Source: JBDTSW01 sp963797835 (GTDB lineage: Bacteria > Actinomycetota > Thermoleophilia > Solirubrobacterales > 70-9). From it: 64,000 bases of DNA. This document shows positions 17,543 to 26,163 of this stretch, piece after piece; positions within the stretch are counted from its first letter, which is position 1; each line of letters starts with the position of its first letter. A program made the translations under genes and the position numbers. A model generated the notes under the pieces. That model ran no database searches. It was not told where the DNA came from and worked only from the letters and a program-made list of their open reading frames with translations. The stretch lies in NCBI GenBank assembly GCA_963797835.1, contig CAWCRN010000024.1, forward strand, positions 1 to 64,000. The letters run 5' to 3'.

Positions 17543-18955
17543 ATGTCGTTGAGGGCAGCAAGTCGCCGCAAGGGTTCCATCGTCAAGCGCGCTGGACTGA
17601 CGTTCGTGCTGGCGCTGGGCGCCCTGGCCGTGGTGCCGGCGATCGCGTCGGCCGGCAACGTGGCGACCGCCACTACGGTCATCACCTACACGGGAGACGG
17701 CTCCGCGGACACGGTGACGGTCACCGACTCGGGCGTTGACAGCTACACCATCGCCGAGACCGGTATCAGCTCGAGCAGCGCCAGCTGTATTGATGGCGGG
17801 GATACCGTCACCTGCACGGGAACTGCTTGGACCTCGGTCGTCGCAAACCTCGGCAACGGCGACGACGTTTTCACCGCCGCGGGAGTCAACGATGACCCCT
17901 TCACGATCGACGGTGGCAACGGCAACGACGGCAACGTCACCGGGAGCAGTGCCGACGACATCATTAACGGCGGGCTCGACAGCGACAACAGCACGGCAAC
18001 CGGCCTGAGCGGTGGTCCCGGCAACGACACCATCAACGGTGGAACCGGAGGAGGAATCGGCGACATCATCAACGGCGACGCTGGCAACGATCTTCTCTAC
18101 GGAGGTCTCGATGGAGCCGACGATCTCAACGGCGGCGCTGGCAACGACCGCATGGAGGGCGGGGACAACTCCGACGACTTCGATGGCGGTGCGGACCTGG
18201 ACCGCGTGACCTATGGCTTGGGTGGCGGCGTGTTGTCCAACGCTTGCATCGCTGGAGATCCGGTCGCCATAACGATGGACAACGTGGCCAACGATGGCGG
18301 CTGTAACGCAGAAACCGTCGAGAACGTCCAGAGCTCGGTCGAGTCGATTACTGGCAGCACCTCCGACGGCGACACATACACCGGCAGTTGCTGTCCCAAC
18401 ACGTTCGCTGGCTCGATTGGCACGACGAGCGCTACGACGGACGGCGGCGACACCGATCACCGGTGATCCTGCGGCTTGCCTCGCCGCTGCCACGGACGGC
18501 ACCGAGCACGGACTTCATCGGCGGCGGCGAGGGCAACGACGACTTCAACTGCGACGGCACAGGCCGACGACGCTGGTTTCGACACCGTCACCTACGGGCT
18601 CCGCCGTACACGGCGCGCGCCGAGGCATCAACGTCACGATCGGCGATGGCGCCAACGACAACGACGGCTTGGGGCAACGCTGGCCGAGAACGTCAATGGC
18701 GACATCGAGCGCATCATCGGAGACTCCGGCGCCGACACGATCGACGCAACGGCTCACGTGGTGCCGGCATCGGGGACCAGGTCGGTACAGCTGGGCGTCC
18801 AGCTTTCGGGCGGCTCGGAGACGACACCTGACCGACAGCACCTGGCGACGACCTGCTGAACGGCGAGGGCGGGACGGACACCGCCAACTGCGTCAACGGC
18901 GGCACGACATGGCGTTCGCTCGACAACGAGGACCGGCGGCTGCGAGCTGCCGTAG
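17543..18955 (+). CDS. Secreted RTX-like repeat protein (copy 2), frameshifted
   Basis: This is a paralogue of the preceding gene. Its signal peptide is almost identical (GLTFVLALGALAVVPAIASA). The first module reads VITYTGDGSADTVTVTDSG, then GVNDDPFTIDGGNGNDGNV, many GGxGND units (LNGGAGNDRMEGGDNSDDF), then a Cys-containing block VESITGSTSDGDTYTGSCCP. After an indel near 18440 it continues FIGGGEGNDDFNCDG, NVNGDIERIIGDSGADTIDA and GEGGTDTANCVNGGT. A further one-base shift near 18935 gives a stop at 18953-18955 after GGCELP, matching the end of the paralogues. The ATG at 17543 is preferred to the GTG at 17528 because GGGAGG precedes it. Confidence 0.8.
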
Positions 18956-19031
18956 GCGCTGAAACCTGGGCTGGAGGTCGACCGGGGACGCGGTCGAGCC
19001 CTCGCCCAGGGCCGGGAAGAGATCAGCTGTA

Positions 19032-19881
19032 ATGAGGTTCCGGACTCGTCTGATGCGCGAGCGGCGGCGCACTCCAGCCGCTCATCGTCGCGGGAGCGTG
19101 CCTGGTCGTCGCGGGCCTGGCGGTGCGGCGCCCTCAGGGACGAGTCGAGGAAGTTCTGCCGTTCCGTCCGACGAGATCCGGGAGACGGACTGCGACCTGC
19201 GAGCGCGGGCCAGGCGGTTTCAGGTGGATTCCGCGCGCCCATTCCCGGGTGGGAATGGCCCTGTCGTGCAGGCGCTTGACTCCACCCGCGAGGGCAGGAG
19301 GGTTGGCGCCTGCGGGCCCGGAACACAGGGCGAGGCGGGGAAGGCGACGGTCTACGTCTACTGCGGCAGGAAGGACCCGCTGCTCACCACCGCGTCGTCC
19401 GCGCCCACTCTGGTCGCCAAGGACGAGTTGGCCTCGATCCCGGCCGCTGTGCGGGTCGGGCGATGAGGCGGTGGCCGGCGGCTTCGAGTCGCCCGGACGC
19501 GCCGACCTTCCTAATCGCCTCGAAGCGCACCGCGCTCGACACCTGGGAGGTGTCGGTGGTCAACAACAGCCAGGGTCCCGCAGCTCTACACGGCCTTCGC
19601 CTACTGCGATTCGTCCGCGCCCGGACCTCAAGGAGAGGACGCGGACCCGCACCGCCGACGGGAACCAGGAGAAGTTCGGTCAGACCGTCGCCGCCGGCTG
19701 TCCGCAGGGCCGGAAGCTGCGCTCGGGCGGGTTCGAGATCGAGTACCTAGTCGAGGAGCCCGCCGAGGACAGCGACCTCGGGCTGGTCCATGCGTCGCGG
19801 CGGGACGGCGACGAGTGGCGGCTCACCGCCTTTGCGTTCCTCGGCCACCCCGAGATGACCGCGTACGCGTACTGCGACTGA
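19032..19881 (+). CDS. Secreted protein with repeated AYC motifs, frameshifted
   Basis: This predicted secreted or anchored protein is reconstructed from three frames. A short hydrophobic segment (LIVAGACLVVAGLAV) sits near the start. Two homologous units follow: one containing ATVYVYCGRKDPLL, then VAGGFESP and TFLIASKRTALDTWEVSVVN; the second containing YTAFAYCDSSAPDLKERTRT, CPQGRKLRSGGFEIEYL and EWRLTAFAFLGHPEMTAYAY. The pattern (AYC...tCP.G...SGGF...W.v.a.n....aT.YAYC) recurs in many uncharacterised secreted actinobacterial proteins. Each unit probably folds as a disulfide-linked beta domain. No function is known. It lies between the RTX pair and the kinase of the RiPP region. Confidence 0.55.
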
Positions 19882-19932
19882 GGCGCGCGCCGGGCCGGCG
19901 TCTCCGCGGCTATCGACGTCAGACTGTCTGCC

Positions 19933-20891
19933 ATGGTGACTGGGCCCGCGCAGCTACTGCATGGTCTGCGGCTGAGCGGCGACGTGACCGTGCCGGGGGC
20001 GGCCAACGCGGAGGGTCCCGCCGACTTCGAGGTGCGGCTCAGCCCTCCTGAGGCGGTCCCAGACGTTCCGCCGGATGGCGAGGGGGTGGCGGCGCTTCCG
20101 GGGCCGGGCGCCGGCTACGCCGCGGCCCTGCGGGACGAGACGCTGACGGTTCGCTTCTTCGAGACCGCCGAGTTCGAGGTAGATCTGGCAGGCGGCACGA
20201 TCGCCGCGCGACCCGCGCCGGGCCGGGGCGAGGCGATGGTGCCGGTGCTCCTCGCCGGGAACGTCCTCGCGCTCGATACTCGGCCTGCGGGGCGCGTGCG
20301 TGCTCCACGCGAGCGCCGTCGAGCTGGGCGGCTCGTGCGTCGCCTTCGCCGGGCGGCTCGGGAGCCGGCAAGTCGACGGCCGCGGCGCTCCTCTGTGCCG
20401 CCGGCGGAGCGCTGGTCAGCGACGACGCGGCGCGGGTCGAGGCGGACGGTGACGGGTTCTCCGTGCACCGTGGTCCTCAGGAGCTTCGCCTGCGCCCACA
20501 GGCAGAGGCCCTCGCCGAGCGTGTGGACGGGGCGAGGCGGACGACCGGGGACGAGCGCGTCGGGTGTCGAGGTGAGGGCGGCGCGGAGGACACGACGCGG
20601 CTGGGGGCGATCGTCTTCCCCCGGTGGCCGCGTGGCGAGAGCGAAGTTGCCGTGAGCCGGCTGGGAGAACGCGAGGCGCTGGAGGCGCTCCTGCGCTGCC
20701 CCCGGGTGATCGGCTGGCAGGCGCAGGGCCCGATCCGCGCCCACTTCCGCACCTGCCCGCAGATCGCCGAGGCGGTGCCTGCCTTCAGTCTCGAGCTTCC
20801 CCACGGGCGCCTGGACGATCCCGGACTGCCCGACGCCCTGCGGGACGCGCTGGCCGACGCCGGGGCGCTCGAGCAGACCCGCGCGACGTGA
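19933..20891 (+). CDS. HPr-kinase-like P-loop kinase of the RiPP cluster
   Basis: This protein of about 320 residues resembles HprK-like kinases found beside PqqD, lasso B2 and nucleotidyltransferase genes. The N-terminal half is family-specific (DETLTVRFFETAEFEVDLAG). The C-terminal half carries CVLHASAVELGGSCVAFAG, a Walker A restored by one indel (SGAGKSTAAALLCAAGG) and LVSDDAARVEADG, the HprK-type SDD motif that binds Mg2+. It ends with GWQAQGPIRAHFRTCPQIA. Breaks fall near 20285 and 20355. The stop overlaps the cyclase start (GTGA), so the two are translationally coupled. Homologues in other lasso clusters phosphorylate the precursor's C-terminal Ser. Here the core has one Ser and ends Thr-Pro, so the target is open. 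Confidence 0.75.
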
Positions 20892-22637
20892 GCCTGCGCC
20901 CGCTCGCCAACCTGGTGGCCATCGTCACGTCCGGATCCGGATGAGCTTGAGCTCGTCCGCGAGCGGATCGAGGCCAGCGGCGATTTCGATCCTCCCTGGA
21001 GCCCCGCGCCGGGATGGCTGGTCGCCGTCGGCCGCTTCGCCGGGCACCACCCCCGACCCGGACGCGGTCCGCGCCGCGGGGCTCGCCTTCGCCCAGGGCC
21101 GCGACGAGGTGGGGATGGCCGGGCAGAGCTGGGAAGAGGTCGCGCGCATGGTCTCTGAGCGGCCTGAGAGGCTCGAGGAGCTGCCGGGCGACTTCGGCTT
21201 CATCCGGGTGCAGCCGACCGGGGAGGCGACCGTGGTGCGCTCCGCAGGCGGGCTCGTGCCGTTCTACGTGGCGGGGAGAGGGGGACGCTGGACCGTCGCC
21301 ACCACCATGGCCAACCTGCTGCGGTTCCACCCCGGCCCGCTGGGGATCGATCCGCTGATCAACGCGATCTGGACGTCGGGTTACGACGCCGCGCCCGATC
21401 GGCGCACGTTCGTCGCCGGCGTCAAGGTGCTCGGGCGCGGCGAGTACGTGCGGCTGGGAGCGGGGAAGGCCGAGTTCGGCCGCTGGTGGGACCCGCGCCG
21501 GACGGCGGAGCCGCGGCCGTCGCCCGAGCACGCCGAGCGCCTTCGCTCCGCCCTCGTCGACACGCTCGAGCGCGAGCTGGATCCCGACGGCGAGAACCTG
21601 CTGGCGCTGAGCGGCGGCGTCGACTCGTCGGCCGTCGGCGCGCTCGCCGCGGGGCTCCTGGGCCGCGAGGTCAGCACGCTGACGTCGTCCCCGTCGAACG
21701 AGGCGGCCCGCGACCGCGACCTCGGCTACATCGACGCGCTCGACGAGGCCGTCGGGTTTCGCCGCCGCCGGAGGAGATCGTCGACGCCGAGCGCCGACTC
21801 GCCCTGCTGGACGAGCCGCGGAGTGCCGTTCCACGTCCTGCAGCCCTACCTCTGCCTGCTGCCGTCGGTGGCCCGGGATTGGCCCGTGACCGTGCTCGTC
21901 GGCGGTGAGTTCGCCGACCACACGGTCGGCTCGCTCCTGACGCTGCGCGACTGGGCTCGGCACACCACGCCGGCCGGAGCTGTGGCGCTCGCGCCGGGCG
22001 CTTCCGACGGGGCCAGCCGACGTCCGCCGGTGGTTCGTGCATCGGCTCCGCCTGCGCGCTTCGCCGCCCACCGATGCCGTGGCCCGAGGAGCTGCCGGCG
22101 ATGGTGCGCCCCGAGCTTCGCGAGCCGAGTACGCCGAGTGGTGGCGCGAGCGGCGGCGCGCCGCCGCGCCGCGACGACGGGCCGATGCCCCACCTGGCGA
22201 TGTTCCTCGAGCGTCAGGGCTTCCTCGGCATGCACTGGGAGGTGACCAGCTCGCTCGGCATCCGGCGGAGCTTCCCGTTCGTGTCCAGGGAGTTGCTGGA
22301 GCTGGGCTTCGAGTGCCACCCCTCGGAGCTGGTCGGCCCCGGCACGAAGCGGCTGCTGCGGACGGCACTGGCCGGGGACGTGCCGGCGCTCAACCTCGAG
22401 CGGCCCGACAAGGGCCACCCCGGCCCCGCGCAGGATCGGGCGCCGCGTCCGTGGTCGGGCGAGATCCCGGGCGTGCTCGACGCCGTCCTCGCGCCGGGCT
22501 GGCCACCGGATCACGAAATCGACTATTGGGATTTACACCGGGGTCGCCAACTGGTAGGTTTCGTCCGAGCATTCGAATGCGCTCGTGGGGGTAAGCCGCG
22601 AGCGGGTAAATGCCCCACTAACAGGGAAAGCGCATGA
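20888..22637 (+). CDS. Asparagine synthetase-like macrolactam cyclase (lasso C-like)
   Basis: This is an AsnB-related ATP-dependent amide-forming enzyme, the expected ring-closing enzyme of a lasso pathway. The N-terminal Ntn-type domain begins VSLRPLANLVAIVTSG, so it lacks the Cys2 needed for glutamine hydrolysis, as lasso cyclases do. It retains RLEELPGDFGFIRVQPTGEA and YVAGRGGRWTVATTMANLLR. The synthetase domain has the PPi-loop NLLALSGGVDSSAVGALAAG, and near the C-terminus LGFECHPSELVGPGTKRLLR and NLERPDKGHPG. Frame breaks occur near 20940, 21770 and 22090. The true stop may be the TAG at 22555-22557 after a one-base shift. GTG at 20888 overlaps the kinase stop. Confidence 0.82.
22532..22560 (+). 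promoter_or_regulatory. Candidate promoter of the RiPP precursor
   Basis: TTTACA (22532-22537), exactly 17 bp, then TAGGTT (22555-22560) lie in a locally AT-rich patch at the 3' end of the cyclase gene. If active, it would start a transcript near 22567 that carries a structured leader and the precursor gene. This is a by-eye match with a weak -10. Confidence 0.4.
22566..22618 (+). other. Structured 5' leader upstream of the precursor
   Basis: A perfect 12-bp palindrome GCATTCGAATGC (22569-22580), flanked by GAGC and GCTC, is followed by a stem GTGGGG (22585-22590) / CCCCAC (22613-22618). That stem encloses a small inner hairpin CCGC-GAG-CGG and two GGGTAA repeats. I cannot match this to a known riboswitch. 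It lies between the candidate promoter and the precursor start. Confidence 0.4.
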
Positions 22638-22668
22638 GATCTGAATCCGAATACCGCTCCGGTAGACA

Positions 22669-22800
22669 GTGGCGAGCGAGGCAGGGGCCTACGAGGCTCC
22701 CGCGATCGTCGTTCTGGGGACCTTCGCCGAGCTGACGCAGCAGGGAAACACCCCCGTCGACGAGCTGCTGAACGACGGCTCGATAGATCTGACCCCCTAG
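22669..22800 (+). CDS. Lasso-type RiPP precursor peptide
   Basis: A 43-residue peptide in its own frame contains YEAPAIVVLGTFAELT (residues 8-23), which matches the lasso leader consensus YxxPx(L/I)x3Gx5T residue for residue: Tyr8, Pro11, Ile13, Gly17, Thr23. Thr23 would be the conserved penultimate leader residue. The core would then be QGNTPVDELLNDGSIDLTP (or begin at Gly26), with Asp31 or Glu32 able to close a 7- or 8-residue ring. GTG at 22669 has no good ribosome binding site. An ATG at 22634 with AGGGAAAG upstream would add 12 residues if one base is missing, which is likely given the deletion-prone assembly. It follows the cyclase gene and ends in a hairpin. Confidence 0.78.
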   Translation: MASEAGAYEAPAIVVLGTFAELTQQGNTPVDELLNDGSIDLTP

Positions 22801-22810
22801 CCTGGGGGTC
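22791..22810 (+). terminator. Hairpin terminator at the precursor stop
   Basis: GACCCCC (22791-22797) and GGGGGTC (22804-22810) form a perfect 7-bp stem with a 6-nt loop containing the TAG stop. AACTTT follows. There is no long T-run, so it may act as a terminator or as a 3' stabiliser for an abundant precursor mRNA. Confidence 0.5.
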
Positions 22811-22863
22811 AACTTTGGGGACTTGGGCCCGCGTGGCTGCGCGGTCGTCGCAGCGGTTCGCCC

Positions 22864-23544
22864 TCAGCCCCACCCGTAGTTGTCGATCAGCCAGACGTTG
22901 CCGTACTTGGCAAGGTCGCCCCGGCGCTTTCCCGGCGGTCCCGTCGCGGTCGCCTGGCTTCCCGACACGCTCACGTTCGTGATCGTGGGGTTCCTGGCCG
23001 ACGGGCCGTAGCCGCTCTGGTAGAGGACGATCGCGCCCTCGCACGGGGTTCCCTGCGTCTCGGGTGCGGCGGTGTGAACCTCCCGCTCCACGCGCTCGCG
23101 CCCCTCGGGCGAGAGCTGCGCGCAGGCCTGGGGCCCGTCCCCGCGCGAGATCGCCCGCAGGAAGTTGGTCAGCGTGTGGGCGACGGCCTGCTCGTCGGCG
23201 CTCGGGGGCGAGCCCGGGGGCACCTCGCCGACCGGGTGGCCGGGCGGGCCGAAGGGGCTGGGCGGCTCCTCGTTGGCGGTTCCCCCGGTTCCCCCGTTCG
23301 CGGGGCCCGAGCCCGAACCGCCCTCCTGGCCGCCGCCTGAGCCGCCGTTCCCGTTGCCCCCCGAGCCGCCGTTCTGCCCGCTCGGCTCCGCGGTCGGGAC
23401 CTCGCCCGGGGGGACGGTGCCCTGGCCGGGGCCCGTTGGGCTCTCGGATGCGACGACGTCCGCGGCGTCGTCATCGTCGTCGCCTCCCGAGACCACGAGG
23501 GCCACGGGGATCGCGATCGCGAGCACGGCCACCGGCAGCAACAC
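22864..23544 (-). CDS. Membrane-anchored protein with Gly-rich linker and NTF2-like domain
   Basis: This protein of about 226 residues has an N-terminal membrane anchor (VLLPVAVLAIAIPVALVVSG), then DDDDDAADVV and a long Gly/Ser/Asn/Pro-rich linker. The extracellular domain of about 95 residues begins near ADEQAVAHTLTNFLRAISRG, continues CAQLSPEGRERVEREVH and ends VWLIDNYGWG. The last part has the length and pattern of an NTF2/SnoaL-like lumenal domain, seen in many actinobacterial secreted proteins. The start may be a GTG near 23566 with one missing base (RRWWKV before the anchor). It is transcribed towards the precursor terminator and away from the ABC transporter. Confidence 0.6.
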   Translation of the reverse strand: MLLPVAVLAIAIPVALVVSGGDDDDDAADVVASESPTGPGQGTVPPGEVPTAEPSGQNGGSGGNGNGGSGGGQEGGSGSGPANGGTGGTANEEPPSPFGPPGHPVGEVPPGSPPSADEQAVAHTLTNFLRAISRGDGPQACAQLSPEGRERVEREVHTAAPETQGTPCEGAIVLYQSGYGPSARNPTITNVSVSGSQATATGPPGKRRGDLAKYGNVWLIDNYGWG

Positions 23545-23613
23545 CTTCCACCAGCGCCGTCACGAACTCCCCTGCCTCCAACCACAGATCCGACACGCCC
23601 GCAGGCTAACAGC

Positions 23614-24421
23614 GTGCTCGCTGCCGGTGAGCCGATTAAGCTTCCCGCCGTCGCACGCTTGATCGCCGCCACCGAGACGCAGGGCATCCGTGTTCGAGGC
23701 CTGGTCAAGCGCTTCGGGCCGGTCGTCGCCCTCGACGGACTCGACCTCGACGTGAACCGGGGCGAGATCGTCGCCCTGCTCGGCCCCAACGGGGCCGGCA
23801 AGAGCACCCTGCTTCGGGTGCTGGGCACGACCGTCGAGCCCGACGCCGGGACCGCCAGCGTGCTGGGGGTGGACGTGGTCGCCGATCCCGTGGAGGCCCG
23901 CCGGCGGATCGGCCTGATGGTCGGCGACGAGCGGGCGCTCTACTGGCGCCTTACCGGGCGCGAGAACCTGACCTTCTTCGCGGCGCTTCACGGCCTCGGC
24001 CGGCGCGAGGGGCAGCGCCGCGCAGCCGAGCTCCTCGCGGCGGCCGGGCTCGAGCGAGGCGGCCGACCGCCGGGTGCTCGGCTACTCGTCGGGGATGCGG
24101 GCGCGGCTGCTGCTGGCCCGCGCGCTGGTCGCCGACCCACCCCTGCTGCTGCTCGACGAGCCCACCCGCAACCTCGATCCCCTCGCCGCCACCGGGTTCC
24201 GCGAGCTGGCGAGCGCCCTGGCCTCGGAGCAGGGGACGGGCATCCTCTTCGCCACCCACGACCTGCACGAGGCGGTTGCGATCGCCGCCCGCGTCGTCGT
24301 CCTCTCGGGCGGGCGCGTCGTGCTGGAGGAGCCGGCGAGCGGGATGGGGGCCGGGCGGCTCGAGGAGGCGTTCCTGGAGGCCGTCGCCGCCCGACCTCGG
24401 CAGGGGGAGGAGGAGGCGTGA
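23614..24421 (+). CDS. ABC transporter ATP-binding protein
   Basis: This is the ATPase of an ABC-2 type exporter. VRGLVKRFGPVVALDGLDLD leads to Walker A GPNGAGKSTLLRVLG. The Q-loop region is GLMVGDERALYWRLTGRENL. After a single-base loss near 24060 come the signature YSSGMRARLLLARALVADP, Walker B LLLLDEPT and the H-loop LFATHDLHEA. The length of about 268 residues is normal. GTG at 23614 is likely. Its TGA overlaps the permease GTG (GTGA), so the pair is co-translated. Its position right after the precursor makes it the natural peptide exporter, although polysaccharide or drug export cannot be excluded. Confidence 0.88.
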
Positions 24422-25227
24422 GCTGGAGCTCCGTCGTCGCCGCCGTCCTTCGCCGGGACTGGCGCATCGCCACGTCCTACCGGGCGAGCTTCGTCCTCGA
24501 GCTGGGGTCGATCGTCTTCTTCCTCGCCCTGTTCTTCTACCTCGGGCGGCTGGTGAGCGAGGAGGAGCTGGCGGCGCGCGAGTCGCTGAGCGGCGACTAC
24601 TTCGCCTTCGCCGCGGTCGGCATCGCCCTCTTCCGCATGGTCTCGCTGAGCCTCGCCGGGTTCGCGGCGAAGCTGCGCGAGGAGCAGACCACGGGGACCT
24701 TCGAGGCGCTGATGACGGCGCCGGTCAGCCCGGGCCTGATCGTCCTCGCCAGCAGCGCCTACGACCTGCTGCGCGGGGCGCTCTCGGGCCTCGTCGTGCT
24801 GCTGGCCGCCATCGTGATCTTCGGCCTCGACCTCGACCTCGCGGCGGGATCGCTGGCCACGGCCACCCTGGCCATCGTCGGCTCCCTGGGCCTCTTCGCG
24901 GCCTTCGGGGCGGCGGTCGCGGCCGTCATCGTCGTGCTTAAGCGGGCGACCGCCCTCCTCGGCCTCGCGCTCACCGCCCTGGCGCTCCTCGGCGGCGTCT
25001 ACTTCCCGGTCGACGTGCTTCCGGCACCGCTCGAGGCGATCGCCGAGGCGAGCCCGTTCACCTGGGCCCTCGACGTGCTGCGCGACTCGCTGCTCGGGGG
25101 CGACGTCGATGCGGCCCAGCTGGTCGGTCTCTTCGCGTCGGTCGTCGTGCTAATGCCGCTCTGTCTCGCGGCCTTCGGCTGGGCGCTTCGCCGGGCGCGC
25201 AGGACCGGCACCCTGGCCAGCTACTAG
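24418..25227 (+). CDS. ABC-2 type transporter permease
   Basis: This is a 269-residue integral membrane subunit with an intact frame and six transmembrane segments. It begins SWSSVVAAVLRRDWRIATSY, a typical ABC-2 N-terminus, and has the conserved loop LREEQTTGTFEALMTAPVSP, the family hallmark before helix 3. The final helix is followed by RRARRTGTLASY. It partners the ATPase encoded just upstream with a 4-bp overlap. A glycosyltransferase follows after 13 bp. Confidence 0.88.
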   Translation: MSWSSVVAAVLRRDWRIATSYRASFVLELGSIVFFLALFFYLGRLVSEEELAARESLSGDYFAFAAVGIALFRMVSLSLAGFAAKLREEQTTGTFEALMTAPVSPGLIVLASSAYDLLRGALSGLVVLLAAIVIFGLDLDLAAGSLATATLAIVGSLGLFAAFGAAVAAVIVVLKRATALLGLALTALALLGGVYFPVDVLPAPLEAIAEASPFTWALDVLRDSLLGGDVDAAQLVGLFASVVVLMPLCLAAFGWALRRARRTGTLASY

Positions 25228-25240
25228 GTTCCGCCGGGTC

Positions 25241-26163
25241 GTGGCCTCGAACCGCCCGCAGGTAGCAGTCGTTATCCCGGTCTGGGACGACTACGTCCGC
25301 TGGCTGCCGGAGGCCGTCGCGAGCGTGCGCGAGCAGGACCTGCCCGCCGACATCATCGTCGTCGACAACGCGTCCACGACGCCGGTTCCCGCCCTCGAGG
25401 GGGTCGAGGTCGTCCGGACGCCACGGCGCCTGAGCGCGGGCGCGGCGCGGAACCTCGGCCTGGCGCGAGGTGGAGAGCGAGTACGTCACCTTCCTCGACG
25501 CCGACGACCTCCTCCCCGAGGGGACGCTCCGGCATCTGTCCTCCCAGCTCGCGGCGCACCCGGAGGCCGCCGTCGGCGTGAGCTCGATCATGGAGGCGGA
25601 GACCGGACGGCGGCACCGCTCGCCGCGGCGCTTCGCGTTTGCGCTCGCTCGCCGCCCGCGCATGTTCGCGTTCGCCCACTCGATCTGGTCGATCTATCCG
25701 ACCCAGGGGTGTGCGATGGCGCGGACGCGCGGAGGTCCGCGACGCGGGCGGCTACGCCGACGCGAGCGGAGGCGAGGACTGGGTGCTGGGGGTGTCGCTG
25801 GCGTTCCGCGGGCCGGTGGTGATGAGCGAGCGGGTCGGGCTCATCTACCGGCTCGGGGACGCATCGCTTTGGCGGGCGAATCTTTCCGGCGGGGGCCTGA
25901 CGCGCGCCGCGGCGATGGTGCGCGAGCGGATCCGAAGCGACCCCGGGGTGCCGCGCTGGGCGCGCCTGGCTCTCCCCGTGGTCGCGCTGCTCCAGCTGCT
26001 CGTGATCTACGGGCTCCGCCCGCCGTACCGGGCCCTACGGTCGCTCATCCCGGCGCGCGCGGCGCCAGGCGAGGAGGGCGCCGGGGAGGCGGGGCAGCAT
26101 CGCGAGCGGCCGCCAGACGTAGGCGGCGAGGAGTCCGACCGGCCCCCGGCGGGCGAGCGCTGA
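25241..26163 (+). CDS. Family 2 glycosyltransferase, frameshifted
   Basis: This GT-A glycosyltransferase begins RPQVAVVIPVWDDYVRWLPE. It has IIVVDNASTTPVPALEGVEV, then after a shift near 25470 EYVTFLDADDLLPEGTLRHL (DxD-like DAD). After another near 25720 comes VRDAGGYADASGGEDWVLGV, the E-D acceptor motif. The C-terminus has a hydrophobic helix (LPVVALLQLLVIYGL). The 3' end overlaps the convergent nucleotidyltransferase gene, and its real stop is uncertain. It follows the ABC exporter after 13 bp and may be part of that transcript, which would place a sugar-transfer step next to the RiPP genes. Confidence 0.75.

Noticed and set aside
16600..18200. Possible CRISPR or DNA tandem array
   Set aside because: The periodic sequence encodes GGxGxD nonapeptides with varied codons. 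There are no identical repeats with unique spacers.
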